Of a stretch of 42,103 bases of DNA, positions 1-7,349 are shown in pieces. Under the pieces are notes generated by a model that had not been told where the DNA came from, searched no databases, and was given only the letters and a program-made list of their open reading frames with translations. Origin of the DNA: Butyrivibrio sp. GTDB lineage: Bacteria; Bacillota; Clostridia; Lachnospirales; Lachnospiraceae. The position numbers and the translations under genes were made by a program. The stretch is taken from contig JAFZQT010000140.1 of assembly GCA_017620235.1 (NCBI GenBank), positions 1-42,103 of the forward strand, read 5' to 3'. The first letter of the stretch is position 1, and every line of letters starts with the position of its first letter.

Positions 1-2
1 CA

Positions 3-734
3 AAAGAGAACATTCAGGATCTTGCGATAGATACGAGAAATCTGTATCAGGAGCTGGCAAGAGACGGTGAATTATCAAAATCAGACTGGGGATTTCTTGG
101 AAAAAACGTTGCGGAAAATTTTTTCACAAACCTGATTCTAGGTGAACTCAGTGAGGTTGTAGATATCCTGAAGCCAAGCAAAGAACTTCATCTTAAAAAG
201 GTTGAAAAAGCTGCAGAAGAAGCGGAAAATGTTAAGAAGGTAGAAAAGGCTATTGATGGAACGAGTGATGTTACAAAGGTTGTCGGGAAGCAAGCTGAAA
301 ATATAGAAGATATTAGTAAGGGCAGCGTAAAAAATTGGAAAGGGAAGGAAGTAAAAATTCCAGATGGGCATAAAATGAGCCCGAGAGATCCTGATTTTTC
401 GGCTAAACCGATTACAGAAGCTGGTCCTTATACAACTGAACAACGCAAAGCTTTTTTAGACGGAAAATCTGCTAATACTAAATTGGCACCTCATCATCGT
501 CATCAAATACCAGTAAGGGATGGTGGGGTAATAGATGAGCTTCCAGGGCCAGGACATCCTTGTGGAAATCAGCATACGGCGGGAACTCCGAGTAGGCATC
601 CTGCAAGGTCTATATTTAATAACGAACCGGGTGGAAATGTTTTAAGAAATAATGAAATTACACAGAGTTGGATAGAAAAAGGGAATAGATTGATAGAAGT
701 GGAGCCAGGAGTCTGGATTGATCCTGGATTTTAG
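3..734 (+). CDS. C-terminal part of a polymorphic toxin with HNH/EndoVII-like nuclease tail (5' partial)
   Basis: The reading frame is open from the left edge to the TAG at 732-734, so the protein begins outside the window; the ATG at 375 is internal. About 243 residues are visible. The first ~110 are charged and helical, with many Lys/Glu, as in the stalk or linker before a toxin tip. The last ~110 form a compact tail with the motif PHHRHQIP at 489-512, a Gly/Pro/His-rich stretch (PGPGHP, NQHT) and a conserved-looking NNEPGG. A paired HH at the start of such a tail is typical of HNH/EndoVII-superfamily toxin tips, so a DNase or RNase activity is inferred. A small gene follows after 10 bp, as expected for a toxin and its immunity gene. 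The secretion route (T7SS/LXG or other) cannot be told because the N-terminus is missing. Confidence 0.6.
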   Translation, partial: KENIQDLAIDTRNLYQELARDGELSKSDWGFLGKNVAENFFTNLILGELSEVVDILKPSKELHLKKVEKAAEEAENVKKVEKAIDGTSDVTKVVGKQAENIEDISKGSVKNWKGKEVKIPDGHKMSPRDPDFSAKPITEAGPYTTEQRKAFLDGKSANTKLAPHHRHQIPVRDGGVIDELPGPGHPCGNQHTAGTPSRHPARSIFNNEPGGNVLRNNEITQSWIEKGNRLIEVEPGVWIDPGF

Positions 735-744
735 GAGATAGAAG

Positions 745-1083
745 ATGAGTATTAATGAATTAATAGAGAAAAATAATATTGCAATAGTTGCTAAAGCAGA
801 TTTAAAAAATAAGAGATTTGAAATAATAAAAAGTAATCTAGAGCTTGAGTCATATGATTTATTTGAACAACTGATTCTTTTTGGTAATACAGATACTCTT
901 TTGGAAAGTGTTGATGGGCAGATTCTACCTAGAATTTGGGCGCAAGGTAATACAAAATGTGTAGTATGTAAGCCTAATAATGAGCAACTTATTGCGTTAT
1001 TCTATGAAAACAGTATGGATGCTAAAGAGAACTATTTTTATGCCAAGGAGCTGGATTCACTGCTAAAAGATATTATAAAGTAA
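745..1083 (+). CDS. Putative immunity protein for the upstream toxin
   Basis: A 112-residue, acidic, soluble protein with no signal peptide or membrane segment. It starts 10 bp after the toxin stop, with TAGGAG (732-737) as ribosome binding site. Position, size and acidity are those of a cognate immunity protein that would bind the toxin tip in the cytoplasm. I do not recognise the family. There are two cysteines close together (CVVC, about residues 72-75). The role is inferred from position only. Confidence 0.5.
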   Translation: MSINELIEKNNIAIVAKADLKNKRFEIIKSNLELESYDLFEQLILFGNTDTLLESVDGQILPRIWAQGNTKCVVCKPNNEQLIALFYENSMDAKENYFYAKELDSLLKDIIK

Positions 1084-1113
1084 GTGAAGAGTGAAAAAAA
1101 TGATAATTACTGA

Positions 1114-1436
1114 ATGAGGAAAGCGTTTTTGAAAAGACAGATAATTAAAATGAAAGAGCAAGAACTACTGAAAGAATTTGATAAATCTAAATCAAACAAA
1201 AGTTTTGTGAGTGAGAGCTATTCTCGTTTTGTACAATTTGTTAATATGGTGGAAATATGACTTCGGTGGAAAAAACAGAATATATGGCTATGAAGCCTAG
1301 AGATGCTCTTACACATGATTTGAAAAATATTAAAAAGATTTATTCTGATGCAAATGCGTATCCAGAAATAAAACCGAAAATCAAGGAATTTATTGAAAAG
1401 AGCATATCAGAATTTCCAGAGTTGTTCGAAAAATAA
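1114..1436 (+). pseudogene. Broken small gene, possible frameshifted immunity gene
   Basis: Two short open frames overlap as ATGA at 1257-1260. The first (1114-1260) encodes 48 residues ending FVQFVNMVEI; the second (1257-1436) encodes 59 residues starting MTSVEKTEYM and ending FPELFEK. Both have the Lys/Glu-rich helical character of the neighbouring immunity proteins, and neither is long enough to be a typical member. A single indel near 1250-1257 would join them into one protein of about 100 residues. I read this as a decayed immunity gene. The alternative is two translationally coupled mini-genes. No family was recognised. Confidence 0.4.
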
Positions 1437-1455
1437 GAAGAGGGTGCAACTAGAA

Positions 1456-1905
1456 ATGAACAAAGAAATATTTATGAATTTAATGAATAATAGGATGTTA
1501 AGAGATAATGATGAAATCGAGGGCTATGAGAGAAATCTGGAGACATTGGCAGGGAGTTTTTCAGAAGAAGATATCATTGAATTGTGTTTGACTTTTGATG
1601 ATAAAACACAAAGCGCAGAAATTATGTATAGTGCAATTCATTTATTAGAAACTCTTTCGTCTAAATTAGCTTTTGAAAAAACAATCATAGGAGTAGTTAG
1701 GATGTTTGAGACATCACCTGATTGGGCAAGTATTATTACATATAGATGTTTGAATGACGAATTTTCTGTTCAAATGATAAAAGATGTGTGTAGAGATTTG
1801 GATGAAAAAACATGTTTGGAGTATAAAAGGATTTTACAAAAAATAAAGAATGAAGATCCTGAGAAATTCGGGATTGTAATAGATGATATAGTTGGTTCCA
1901 TTTAA
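1456..1905 (+). CDS. Imm30-like immunity protein
   Basis: The chosen start is the ATG at 1456, preceded by AGAAGAGGG (about 1436-1444); the open frame extends further upstream but overlaps the previous small frame. The 149-residue product is acidic and all-helical in appearance, with a repeat-like SEEDIIELC...FDDKT segment, then a WASIITYRCLND segment. These resemble the Imm30 immunity family as I remember it, which is a family assignment by eye. It has no toxin directly upstream, so it may be an orphan immunity gene kept to resist neighbouring strains, as is common downstream of polymorphic toxin loci. Confidence 0.5.
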   Translation: MNKEIFMNLMNNRMLRDNDEIEGYERNLETLAGSFSEEDIIELCLTFDDKTQSAEIMYSAIHLLETLSSKLAFEKTIIGVVRMFETSPDWASIITYRCLNDEFSVQMIKDVCRDLDEKTCLEYKRILQKIKNEDPEKFGIVIDDIVGSI

Positions 1906-1937
1906 TTAGAATATTTGGCAATTACGAAGAAAAATGA

Positions 1938-2045
1938 CAACCTGATACTTTGACGATAGATAGAGGTGGTGCTTCTATTTCTAGTCAATTAAGAAAGTAT
2001 CCAAATGGAACCAAATATAGAATTATTATTACGGATGAGGGATAG
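1938..2045 (+). pseudogene. Remnant of a toxin C-terminus
   Basis: A 35-codon open stretch with no start codon runs from just after a stop (1935-1937) to TAG at 2043-2045. It reads TLTIDRGGASISSQLRKYPN and onwards to RIIITDEG. This looks like the last beta-rich residues of a secreted toxin rather than a free-standing gene. It lies directly before the DUF2625 gene, as a toxin would before its immunity gene. I infer a displaced or deleted toxin tip left by recombination. Confidence 0.4.
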
Positions 2046-2048
2046 TAT

Positions 2049-2660
2049 GTGAGAAATATATGGCAAGAAATTATTAATTTAATAGATGGTGCAGATGTGG
2101 ACGTTGTTATAAATAAAGGAGATGCTGCTATAGGTGATAAAATCTGTAGGAATTTAAATATTCCTTCGGAATCTGTTCTTTATTCTGTCGTTTCTAATTC
2201 AAATGGAATCGTTGTAAATCATTGGATTAGAATATTAGGTCAGGATAGCTCGGAGAATAATGGCGTATATTATTATAATAGTAAATATACGGGAAAAATC
2301 TCAAAAATGTTTCTTGTAGCAAATGATATAGTAGGTGGTTTGTTCGCTATTAGTATTGATAAGTTTGAGGATAAAAATTTTATATGGTATTTTGCTCCGG
2401 ATACTCTTGAATGGGAATGTTTAAATATGCAGTACAATGAATTTATCGCATGGTGTTTGAAGGGCAATGTTGATGAGTTCTATGCATCAATGAGGTGGAA
2501 AAACTGGGAAGAAGATGTAAAAGATGTTGGAATGAACAATGCGATTTTAATCTACCCTTTTTTATGGGCTAAAGAATGTGATATAGAGAATGCCACAAAA
2601 AAAGAAGTTGCTATAGATGAGATTATTGAAATGAATTTCGAGTATAGCAGGAGGGGTTAG
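2049..2660 (+). CDS. DUF2625 family protein, probable immunity protein
   Basis: A 203-residue cytoplasmic protein starting at a GTG (2049) with GAGGGA (2037-2042) as ribosome binding site, 4 bp after the toxin remnant stop. The segments WIRILGQ, FLVANDIVGGLFAI, WYFAPDTLEWE, EFIAWCLKGNVDEFY and YPFLWAKE follow the order and wording of the DUF2625 family. The molecular function of that family is not established to my knowledge. Its place at the end of a toxin/immunity array suggests protection against a toxin whose gene is now only a remnant. No membrane segments are seen. Confidence 0.65.
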   Translation: MRNIWQEIINLIDGADVDVVINKGDAAIGDKICRNLNIPSESVLYSVVSNSNGIVVNHWIRILGQDSSENNGVYYYNSKYTGKISKMFLVANDIVGGLFAISIDKFEDKNFIWYFAPDTLEWECLNMQYNEFIAWCLKGNVDEFYASMRWKNWEEDVKDVGMNNAILIYPFLWAKECDIENATKKEVAIDEIIEMNFEYSRRG

Positions 2661-2814
2661 TAGAAAAAATGATGTTCCGGATGCTGTAATTTCTATAAAC
2701 ATTAATAGAAAAAACTATAGGAGAAACTTAACTGTTTTAGGTGATTCAACTCTTATCACTTTGAAGTGGAATTTAATTATTCACTTTAGCAGATTGAAAA
2801 TTTTAAAAAAGTAC

Positions 2815-2843
2815 TTGCATTTTTGATACGCCTAACGTATAAT
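2815..2843 (+). promoter_or_regulatory. Sigma-A promoter of tRNA-Gln
   Basis: TTGCAT at 2815-2820, a 17-bp spacer and a perfect TATAAT at 2838-2843. The expected start lies near 2850, a few bases before the mature tRNA 5' end at 2857. Confidence 0.8.
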
Positions 2844-2856
2844 CAATTCTTGTCGG

Positions 2857-2929
2857 TGGGCTATCGCCAAGCGGTAAGGCAACGGACTCTGACTCCGTCA
2901 TTACGTAGGTTCGAATCCTACTAGCCCAG
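2857..2929 (+). tRNA. tRNA-Gln (anticodon CTG)
   Basis: A full cloverleaf can be folded by eye. The acceptor arms TGGGCTA (2857-2863) and TAGCCCA (2922-2928) pair perfectly, with G at 2929 as discriminator. The anticodon stem ACGGA/TCCGT encloses the 7-base loop CTCTGAC, giving anticodon CTG, which reads the glutamine codon CAG. The T-arm has GTAGG-TTCGAAT-CCTAC. CCA is not encoded. The gene stands alone with its own promoter and terminator, directly right of the toxin island, a common boundary for accessory DNA. Confidence 0.93.
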
Positions 2930-2938
2930 CTATATTGA

Positions 2939-2975
2939 TAAAGCGAGATTGGAGACAATCTCGCTTTAATTTTTT
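2939..2975 (+). terminator. Rho-independent terminator after tRNA-Gln
   Basis: A perfect 12-bp stem, TAAAGCGAGATT (2939-2950) with AATCTCGCTTTA (2957-2968), has a 6-base loop and is followed by a T-run at 2970-2975. Confidence 0.85.
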
Positions 2976-3104
2976 ATTTAATAGGAAATTCCGTCGGATT
3001 TCCTATTAAATAAAAATCGCTCCGCTATGGATGCGGAGCTCGCGGATAGGTAATTTATTGCTTCGCAATACCGCTCGCGCGCGCAAGAGTCGCAAGCGAC
3101 TCTT
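2976..3104. repeat. Run of four consecutive hairpins (possible REP/BIME-like element)
   Basis: This gene-free stretch holds four inverted repeats in a row. (1) ATTTAATAGGAAAT (2976-2989) pairs with 2998-3011. (2) GCTCCGC (3019-3025) pairs with GCGGAGC (3033-3039). (3) TATTGC (3056-3061) pairs with GCAATA (3065-3070). (4) AAGAGTCGC (3085-3093) pairs with GCGACTCTT (3096-3104). All stems are perfect, and GC content jumps compared with the flanks. No open reading frame of note is present. The mix resembles interspersed palindromic elements; whether it recurs in the genome cannot be seen here. Confidence 0.6.
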
Positions 3105-3146
3105 TGTTCATATTCAGTATTAAGCCTTTTTGGAAAGGAGAGATAT

Positions 3147-3875
3147 ATGTATACATTCGATTCAAGAATCAGATACAGTGAAATAGACAGAAGCGGTGAG
3201 CTTACGCTTGAGTCCCTTATAGATTATTTTCAAGATTGCTCTACATTCCAAACGCAGGATGGACCGGCATCCATGGAATATCTCAAGAAGAAGGGGCTTG
3301 TTTGGGTTCTGTCGTCTTGGCAGATTGTAGTGAACAGATATCCGAAGCTTTGTGAGGAGGTTGTGATAGGTACGGTTCCTTATGAACTTCGTGGCGCGAT
3401 CGGATACAGAAATTTCTTTATGGACACCAAGGATGGTGAGAGACTTGCGATAGCAAATTCAATCTGGACACTTGTGGATATAGAGAAGGGCTTTCCCAGT
3501 AGAATAACAGATGAAATTATAGAAGCATATCCGCTTGAGCCCAGGCTTGAGATGGAGTATGCAGGCAGAAAGATTGAGATCTCGGAAGAGGATGAGAGAT
3601 TCTGGGGAGAGGAGATTCAGGTTAAACAGCACAATCTCGATACCAACAATCATGTAAATAACGGACAGTACGTAAGACTTGCCATGGATTGCCTTCCTAA
3701 GAGAGAACTGAAGGTCGTGGCAATGCGTGCTGAGTATAAAAAGCAATCAAGGCTTGGAGATGTTCTTTGCCCTGTTGTTATTATGAGCAAAAAAGATGAT
3801 AATGATAAGTATACAGTTAGTCTTAACGGAGAAGACGGCAAACCTGTATGTGTAGTTGAATTAGTGACTGCATAA
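3147..3875 (+). CDS. Acyl-ACP thioesterase (FatA/FatB family)
   Basis: Hydrolyses the thioester of long-chain acyl-acyl carrier protein in the cytoplasm, releasing free fatty acid and ending or diverting chain elongation. The 242 residues make two tandem hotdog domains, the usual bacterial length. The N-terminal hotdog begins FDSRIRYSEIDRSGELTLES and includes LIDYFQDCSTFQ. The second carries the catalytic-type motif LDTNNHVNNGQYV (about residues 164-176), with the Asp, Asn and His expected for this family. Start ATG at 3147 follows GGAAAGGAGA (3131-3140). It is followed after 22 bp by the CvfB-like gene, likely in one transcript. No signal peptide. Confidence 0.9.
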   Translation: MYTFDSRIRYSEIDRSGELTLESLIDYFQDCSTFQTQDGPASMEYLKKKGLVWVLSSWQIVVNRYPKLCEEVVIGTVPYELRGAIGYRNFFMDTKDGERLAIANSIWTLVDIEKGFPSRITDEIIEAYPLEPRLEMEYAGRKIEISEEDERFWGEEIQVKQHNLDTNNHVNNGQYVRLAMDCLPKRELKVVAMRAEYKKQSRLGDVLCPVVIMSKKDDNDKYTVSLNGEDGKPVCVVELVTA

Positions 3876-3897
3876 CCAAGAGGACGGAGGAACATAA

Positions 3898-4731
3898 ATG
3901 ATAAAACTTGGAGAAAAACAAGAACTTGAAGTAATAAAGAAGGTTGATTTCGGTGTTTACCTTGCAGAGGAGAGCGGAAGTGATGAGAAAGTTCTTTTGC
4001 CCATAAAGCAGGTACCTGACGGCTGCGAGATAGGAAGCAGGTTGGAAGTGTTTATATACAAGGATTCTGACGACAGGCTTATAGCAACTACCAAGACACC
4101 TAAGATAATGCTTGGCGACGTGCGTATGCTCAAGGTAAAAGAGACAAGTAAGATTGGCGCGTTCATGGACTGGGGGCTTGAGAAGGACGTACTTCTTCCT
4201 TTCAAGGAACAGACAAAAAAAGTCAGAGCCGGTGAGGAAGTTCTTTGTGCTATGTATATTGATAAGAGTAGCAGACTTTGTGTTACTATGAATGTATATA
4301 ATTATCTTTTGGATAAGAGCCCTTATTCAAAGGATGATAAGGTTATAGGAACGGTTTACGAACTTAGCGATAATTTTGGGGCATTTGTTGCAGTTGATGA
4401 TATTTATTCCGGACTTATTCCAAAAAAGGAAATGTACGGCAATATTGAGATCGGAAGCAGCGTAAATGCAAGAGTCATGTCTGTGAGAGAGGACGGAAGG
4501 CTCAACCTTAGTGTAAGAGAAAAAGCTTATTTGCAGATGGATACGGATGCGGAGAAGCTGTTGGATATGCTTGAAAAGGGTGGCGGAAAGATTCCGTTTA
4601 ATGATAAAGCAGCACCTGAACTTATACGTGAAAAGACAAATATGAGTAAGAATGAGTTTAAAAGAGCTGTTGGAAGACTTCTCAAAGAAGGTAAGATCGA
4701 GATCAAACCGGATTCGATTGTGAGGAAATAA
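3898..4731 (+). CDS. CvfB/YitL-like S1 RNA-binding protein
   Basis: A 277-residue cytoplasmic RNA-binding protein. It shows three S1-like OB-fold units (roughly residues 5-60, 70-135 and 150-212; note KIGAFMDWG, DNFGAFVAVDD and the closing DGRLNLSVRE) and a C-terminal winged-helix (about 215-277, with FKRAVGRLLKEGKIEI). This order is that of CvfB, a regulator of virulence and RNA-level control in Staphylococcus; the role in this organism is inferred. GGAGG at about 3885-3889 precedes the ATG by 8 bp. It lies between the thioesterase and a CPBP protease, with only 3 bp to the latter. Confidence 0.87.
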   Translation: MIKLGEKQELEVIKKVDFGVYLAEESGSDEKVLLPIKQVPDGCEIGSRLEVFIYKDSDDRLIATTKTPKIMLGDVRMLKVKETSKIGAFMDWGLEKDVLLPFKEQTKKVRAGEEVLCAMYIDKSSRLCVTMNVYNYLLDKSPYSKDDKVIGTVYELSDNFGAFVAVDDIYSGLIPKKEMYGNIEIGSSVNARVMSVREDGRLNLSVREKAYLQMDTDAEKLLDMLEKGGGKIPFNDKAAPELIREKTNMSKNEFKRAVGRLLKEGKIEIKPDSIVRK

Positions 4732-4734
4732 TAT

Positions 4735-5703
4735 ATGGGAATGGATTACAAAAAAGCGAATTTGGCATTCTTTTTCATGATAGTGTCAACATTCATAATT
4801 ATGGTTTATATTTCTTTTTTTCAGGCGCTTACAGGTAGAAATCTGTCGTTGCCGATGAATAATGCGCTGTGCGAGCTTATGATACTTCTTCCGGCAGTGG
4901 CGGTTACATGGTACAGCGGAGAAAAATTTACTTCAGTCGTACCGTTTAGGAAGATAAGTGTTTGGACCGGAATGTTATCTGCATTGTATGTTATAACTTT
5001 GTTTCCGCTTGTCATGTTTGTTAATGCGTTTTCACAGTTGTTTGTGGATAATGTGGTGGCTTCTATAAGCGATCAGGTTGTTGAGCTTCCGATGGCGATG
5101 ATGGTTATTTCAATCGGTATATTCGGACCGTTTGTGGAGGAGGTCGTTTTCAGAGGCGTTATTTTCCATAGCTTTAGAAGATCGGGCAGGATAATCGCAT
5201 CTATGGTTCTTTCGGCGGTATTGTTCGGAATGATGCATCTTAACTTTAATCAGTTTGCTTATGCTACCGTTATGGGAATTATGTTCTGTCTTATGGTGGA
5301 AGCAACCGGAAGTGTGATACCGTCATTCATTGCACATGCAGTATTTAACAGTATTGAAGTTATTGCAATGTATGCAAGCATGGATGAGGTGCAGAATCTT
5401 TCAGGTAACGATGATTCAAAGGTGATGCTTATTGCAATGCTGGCAGTGCTTTTGGTGGCTTCCATCTTATTTACTGTGGCAGCGTTGTTTATAGTTTATT
5501 TGATGGCAAGAATTGAAGGCAGACAGAGCTATATGATTAGTTTGTTGCCTCAAAAGAAAAATGAGGATACCGGGAGCATTGATATGACAACTATGGAAAA
5601 TGGTGGTAAAAAGCAATCTCTTTTCACGGTTCCTTTGGTAATTGCAATGGCGATTTCAGTGTGCTTCATGATCTATAGCGCTATTGTTATGCGAAGTATG
5701 TGA
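4735..5703 (+). CDS. CPBP family intramembrane glutamic endopeptidase (Abi/CAAX protease)
   Basis: A 322-residue polytopic membrane protein with about eight hydrophobic segments. The CPBP catalytic motifs are present in order: EEVVFRG (about residues 138-144), then FGMMHLNFNQF with its His, then the C-terminal HAVFN. These provide the glutamates, arginine, histidines and asparagine of the family active site. Members cleave or process membrane-bound substrates such as peptides or prenylated proteins; the substrate here is unknown. A charged cytoplasmic loop (about 265-300) precedes the last helix. It starts 3 bp after the CvfB gene with GAGG in that gene's tail as ribosome binding site, so it is co-transcribed. 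Confidence 0.88.
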   Translation: MGMDYKKANLAFFFMIVSTFIIMVYISFFQALTGRNLSLPMNNALCELMILLPAVAVTWYSGEKFTSVVPFRKISVWTGMLSALYVITLFPLVMFVNAFSQLFVDNVVASISDQVVELPMAMMVISIGIFGPFVEEVVFRGVIFHSFRRSGRIIASMVLSAVLFGMMHLNFNQFAYATVMGIMFCLMVEATGSVIPSFIAHAVFNSIEVIAMYASMDEVQNLSGNDDSKVMLIAMLAVLLVASILFTVAALFIVYLMARIEGRQSYMISLLPQKKNEDTGSIDMTTMENGGKKQSLFTVPLVIAMAISVCFMIYSAIVMRSM

Positions 5704-5743
5704 TGTAAGTTTTAAAGAAATTTCCGGATAAGGAATTTAAAAA

Positions 5744-5776
5744 TGCCCGTAGCATAAGCCACGGGCAAGTTTTTTT
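5744..5776. terminator. Bidirectional Rho-independent terminator
   Basis: TGCCCGT (5744-5750) pairs with ACGGGCA (5761-5767), with a T-run at 5770-5776 on the + strand and an A-run on the other side (T-run on the - strand). It can end both the CPBP gene and the convergent yjfB-like gene. Confidence 0.85.
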
Positions 5777-5787
5777 GATGGCATAAT

Positions 5788-5976
5788 TCAGATGCTGATA
5801 TCGATGTTTGAACCGATATTTGGATTTACAGAAGTTTCCGATACAGATTCGATACCTGCGATCATATTTTCACCGGCTGCTTCCATAGTATCCAGATTCT
5901 TGGATAGCATAGCTACACCCACATCTGTAAGGATTCGATTTTGAGATAGAGCCATCGATAAGGAAGGTATGTCCAT
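5788..5976 (-). CDS. YjfB-like putative motility protein
   Basis: A small protein of 62 residues on the - strand. The start is the ATG at 5976, set by AGGAGG (complement of 5982-5987) 5 bp upstream; a GTG at 5982 overlaps that site and is rejected. The sequence begins MDIPSLSMALSQN and ends IGSNIDISI, matching the YjfB motility family, whose members begin MDIP..S.ALSQ and end with GxxIDI. The family is tied to flagellar gene sets in Bacillus and Clostridia, but its function is not known. A sigma-28-like promoter lies upstream (6022-6049), supporting a motility role. It is a single-gene unit ending at the shared terminator. Confidence 0.8.
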   Translation of the reverse strand: MDIPSLSMALSQNRILTDVGVAMLSKNLDTMEAAGENMIAGIESVSETSVNPNIGSNIDISI

Positions 5977-6021
5977 AAGCACCTCCTATTTTTGTGTATA
6001 AAACACTTTTTCTTATCTTGT

Positions 6022-6049
6022 ATATCGATAATATTACATCAAAAACTTA
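6022..6049 (-). promoter_or_regulatory. Sigma-28 (SigD/FliA)-like promoter of yjfB
   Basis: Read on the - strand: TAAG (complement of 6046-6049), a 16-base spacer, then ATCGATAT (complement of 6022-6029). The SigD consensus is TAAA-N15-GCCGATAT. The bases after TAAG give TAAGTTTT, close to the longer consensus TAAAGTTT. The expected start is near 6015, leaving a short leader with the AGGAGG site. Confidence 0.6.
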
Positions 6050-6100
6050 GCATTATTTCAAATAATATGACACCAAAAAGAGGTTTCATTTTTGGTAATA

Positions 6101-6129
6101 TTGACGAGCAAAACAAAAAAATGTACAAA
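6101..6129 (+). promoter_or_regulatory. Candidate sigma-A promoter for the PucR-like gene
   Basis: TTGACG at 6101-6106, a 17-bp spacer and TACAAA at 6124-6129. This would give a leader of about 85 bases. That leader contains an inverted repeat partner, TTGTACAT (6156-6163), to ATGTACAA at 6121-6128, overlapping the -10 box. The -10 match is only four of six. Confidence 0.35.
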
Positions 6130-6193
6130 AAATGGCTGGTAAAAGGTAGATTTTATTGTACATATATATTAAAATGGCTATGTATATTATTCA

Positions 6194-6209
6194 GCGGCCA
6201 AATGGTCGC
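6194..6209 (+). promoter_or_regulatory. Hairpin abutting the ribosome binding site of the PucR-like gene
   Basis: GCGGCCA (6194-6200) pairs with TGGTCGC (6203-6209), including one G-T pair, and ends exactly where the Shine-Dalgarno GGAAAG (6210-6215) begins. It could influence translation start; no function is shown. Confidence 0.35.
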
Positions 6210-6223
6210 GGAAAGAGTGGCAA

Positions 6224-7306
6224 ATGATTTCAAATCAAATTCTCCAAAACACAATTGACGGACTAAAGAACATAGCACACGTTGAGTTATATGTTCTGGA
6301 TATTGATGGAAAGGAAGTTGCGGCAACATCACAGGAAATTGGTAATGTGGCAGCTGTTGCCAGAGATTTTGTGAAATCTCCGGCAGATTCTCAGGAGATA
6401 CAGGGATATCAGTATTTTAAGATATATGACGAGCAGCAACTTGAGTATATTTTGATATGCACGGGAACCGGCGAGAATATATATATGCTGGGCAAGATGA
6501 TCGCGTATCAGATCCAGAGTCTGCTTATTGCGTACAAAGAGCGTTTTGACAAGGATAACTTTATCAAGAATCTTTTGCTTGATAACCTTCTTCTTGTTGA
6601 TATATACAGTAGGGCGAAGAAGCTTCACATTCAGTCGGATGCGAAGAGGATTGCCATGATAGTTGAGACTTCAAGCGGAAGAGACAGCAATGCTCTCGAG
6701 CTTGCGAGAACTCATTTTGGAAATGCGAATGATTTCGTGACCGAGGTTGATGAGGACAACATTATCATAGTTAAGGATGTAAATGATTACGCTAAGCCAT
6801 CCGATATTTCAAAGATTGCGGAAGAAATGATCGCAACTCTTATGAAAGATGGACTTACCGGAGTCAGAATCGCATACGGAACTGTGGTTGGCGAGATCAA
6901 AGAGGTCAGCAGATCATATAAGGAAGCTAAGATGGCTCTTGATGTCGGAAAGATCTTTTTTGACGACAGAAAGGTTATCTGCTACAGCGAACTTGGAATC
7001 GGAAGACTTATCTATCAGCTTCCAATTCCGCTCTGTAAGATGTTTATCAAAGAGATCTTTGGCGGAAGAAATCCTGATGATTTCGATCAGGAGACACTTA
7101 CAACTATTGATAAGTTCTTTGAGAACAGTCTTAATGTATCAGAGACTTCAAGACAGCTTTTCATTCACAGAAACACGCTTGTGTACAGACTTGATAAGCT
7201 GCAAAAGAGTACCGGGCTTGATCTTAGGGTGTTCGACGATGCAATAACATTTAAGATCGCGCTCATGGTTGTCAGATATATGAAATACATGGACAGGATT
7301 TCATGA
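6224..7306 (+). CDS. PucR/CdaR-type transcriptional regulator
   Basis: A 360-residue cytoplasmic regulator. The C-terminus (about residues 305-355: FFENSLNVSETSRQLFIHRN, then TLVYRLDKL) is the PucR-type helix-turn-helix (HTH_30), and the middle (about 140-260) resembles the GGDEF-like CdaR domain. The first ~100 residues look like a small-molecule sensor region. PucR/CdaR proteins usually respond to purine-catabolic or sugar-acid signals; here the ligand is unknown. It lies 43 bp upstream of ftsE and may be co-transcribed with the cell division genes, an unusual neighbour for this family. The start ATG has GGAAAG 8 bp upstream. Confidence 0.8.
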   Translation: MISNQILQNTIDGLKNIAHVELYVLDIDGKEVAATSQEIGNVAAVARDFVKSPADSQEIQGYQYFKIYDEQQLEYILICTGTGENIYMLGKMIAYQIQSLLIAYKERFDKDNFIKNLLLDNLLLVDIYSRAKKLHIQSDAKRIAMIVETSSGRDSNALELARTHFGNANDFVTEVDEDNIIIVKDVNDYAKPSDISKIAEEMIATLMKDGLTGVRIAYGTVVGEIKEVSRSYKEAKMALDVGKIFFDDRKVICYSELGIGRLIYQLPIPLCKMFIKEIFGGRNPDDFDQETLTTIDKFFENSLNVSETSRQLFIHRNTLVYRLDKLQKSTGLDLRVFDDAITFKIALMVVRYMKYMDRIS

Positions 7307-7349
7307 TCGGTTAATTTAATTTTTCTAACACAAATTTCGGGGAGATGCT

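Noticed and set aside
138..443. 101-codon open frame on the - strand
   Set aside because: It lies opposite the toxin gene, is rich in Phe/Ile/Leu as expected of a complement of AT-rich coding DNA, and has no ribosome binding site.
375..734. ATG at 375 as the start of a 119-residue gene
   Set aside because: The frame is open without stops back to position 3 and the upstream part reads like protein, so the ATG is internal to a gene entering from the left.
5992..6258. 88-codon + strand frame between yjfB and the PucR-like gene
   Set aside because: It runs across the yjfB promoter region and overlaps the regulator start, and its composition does not look coding.
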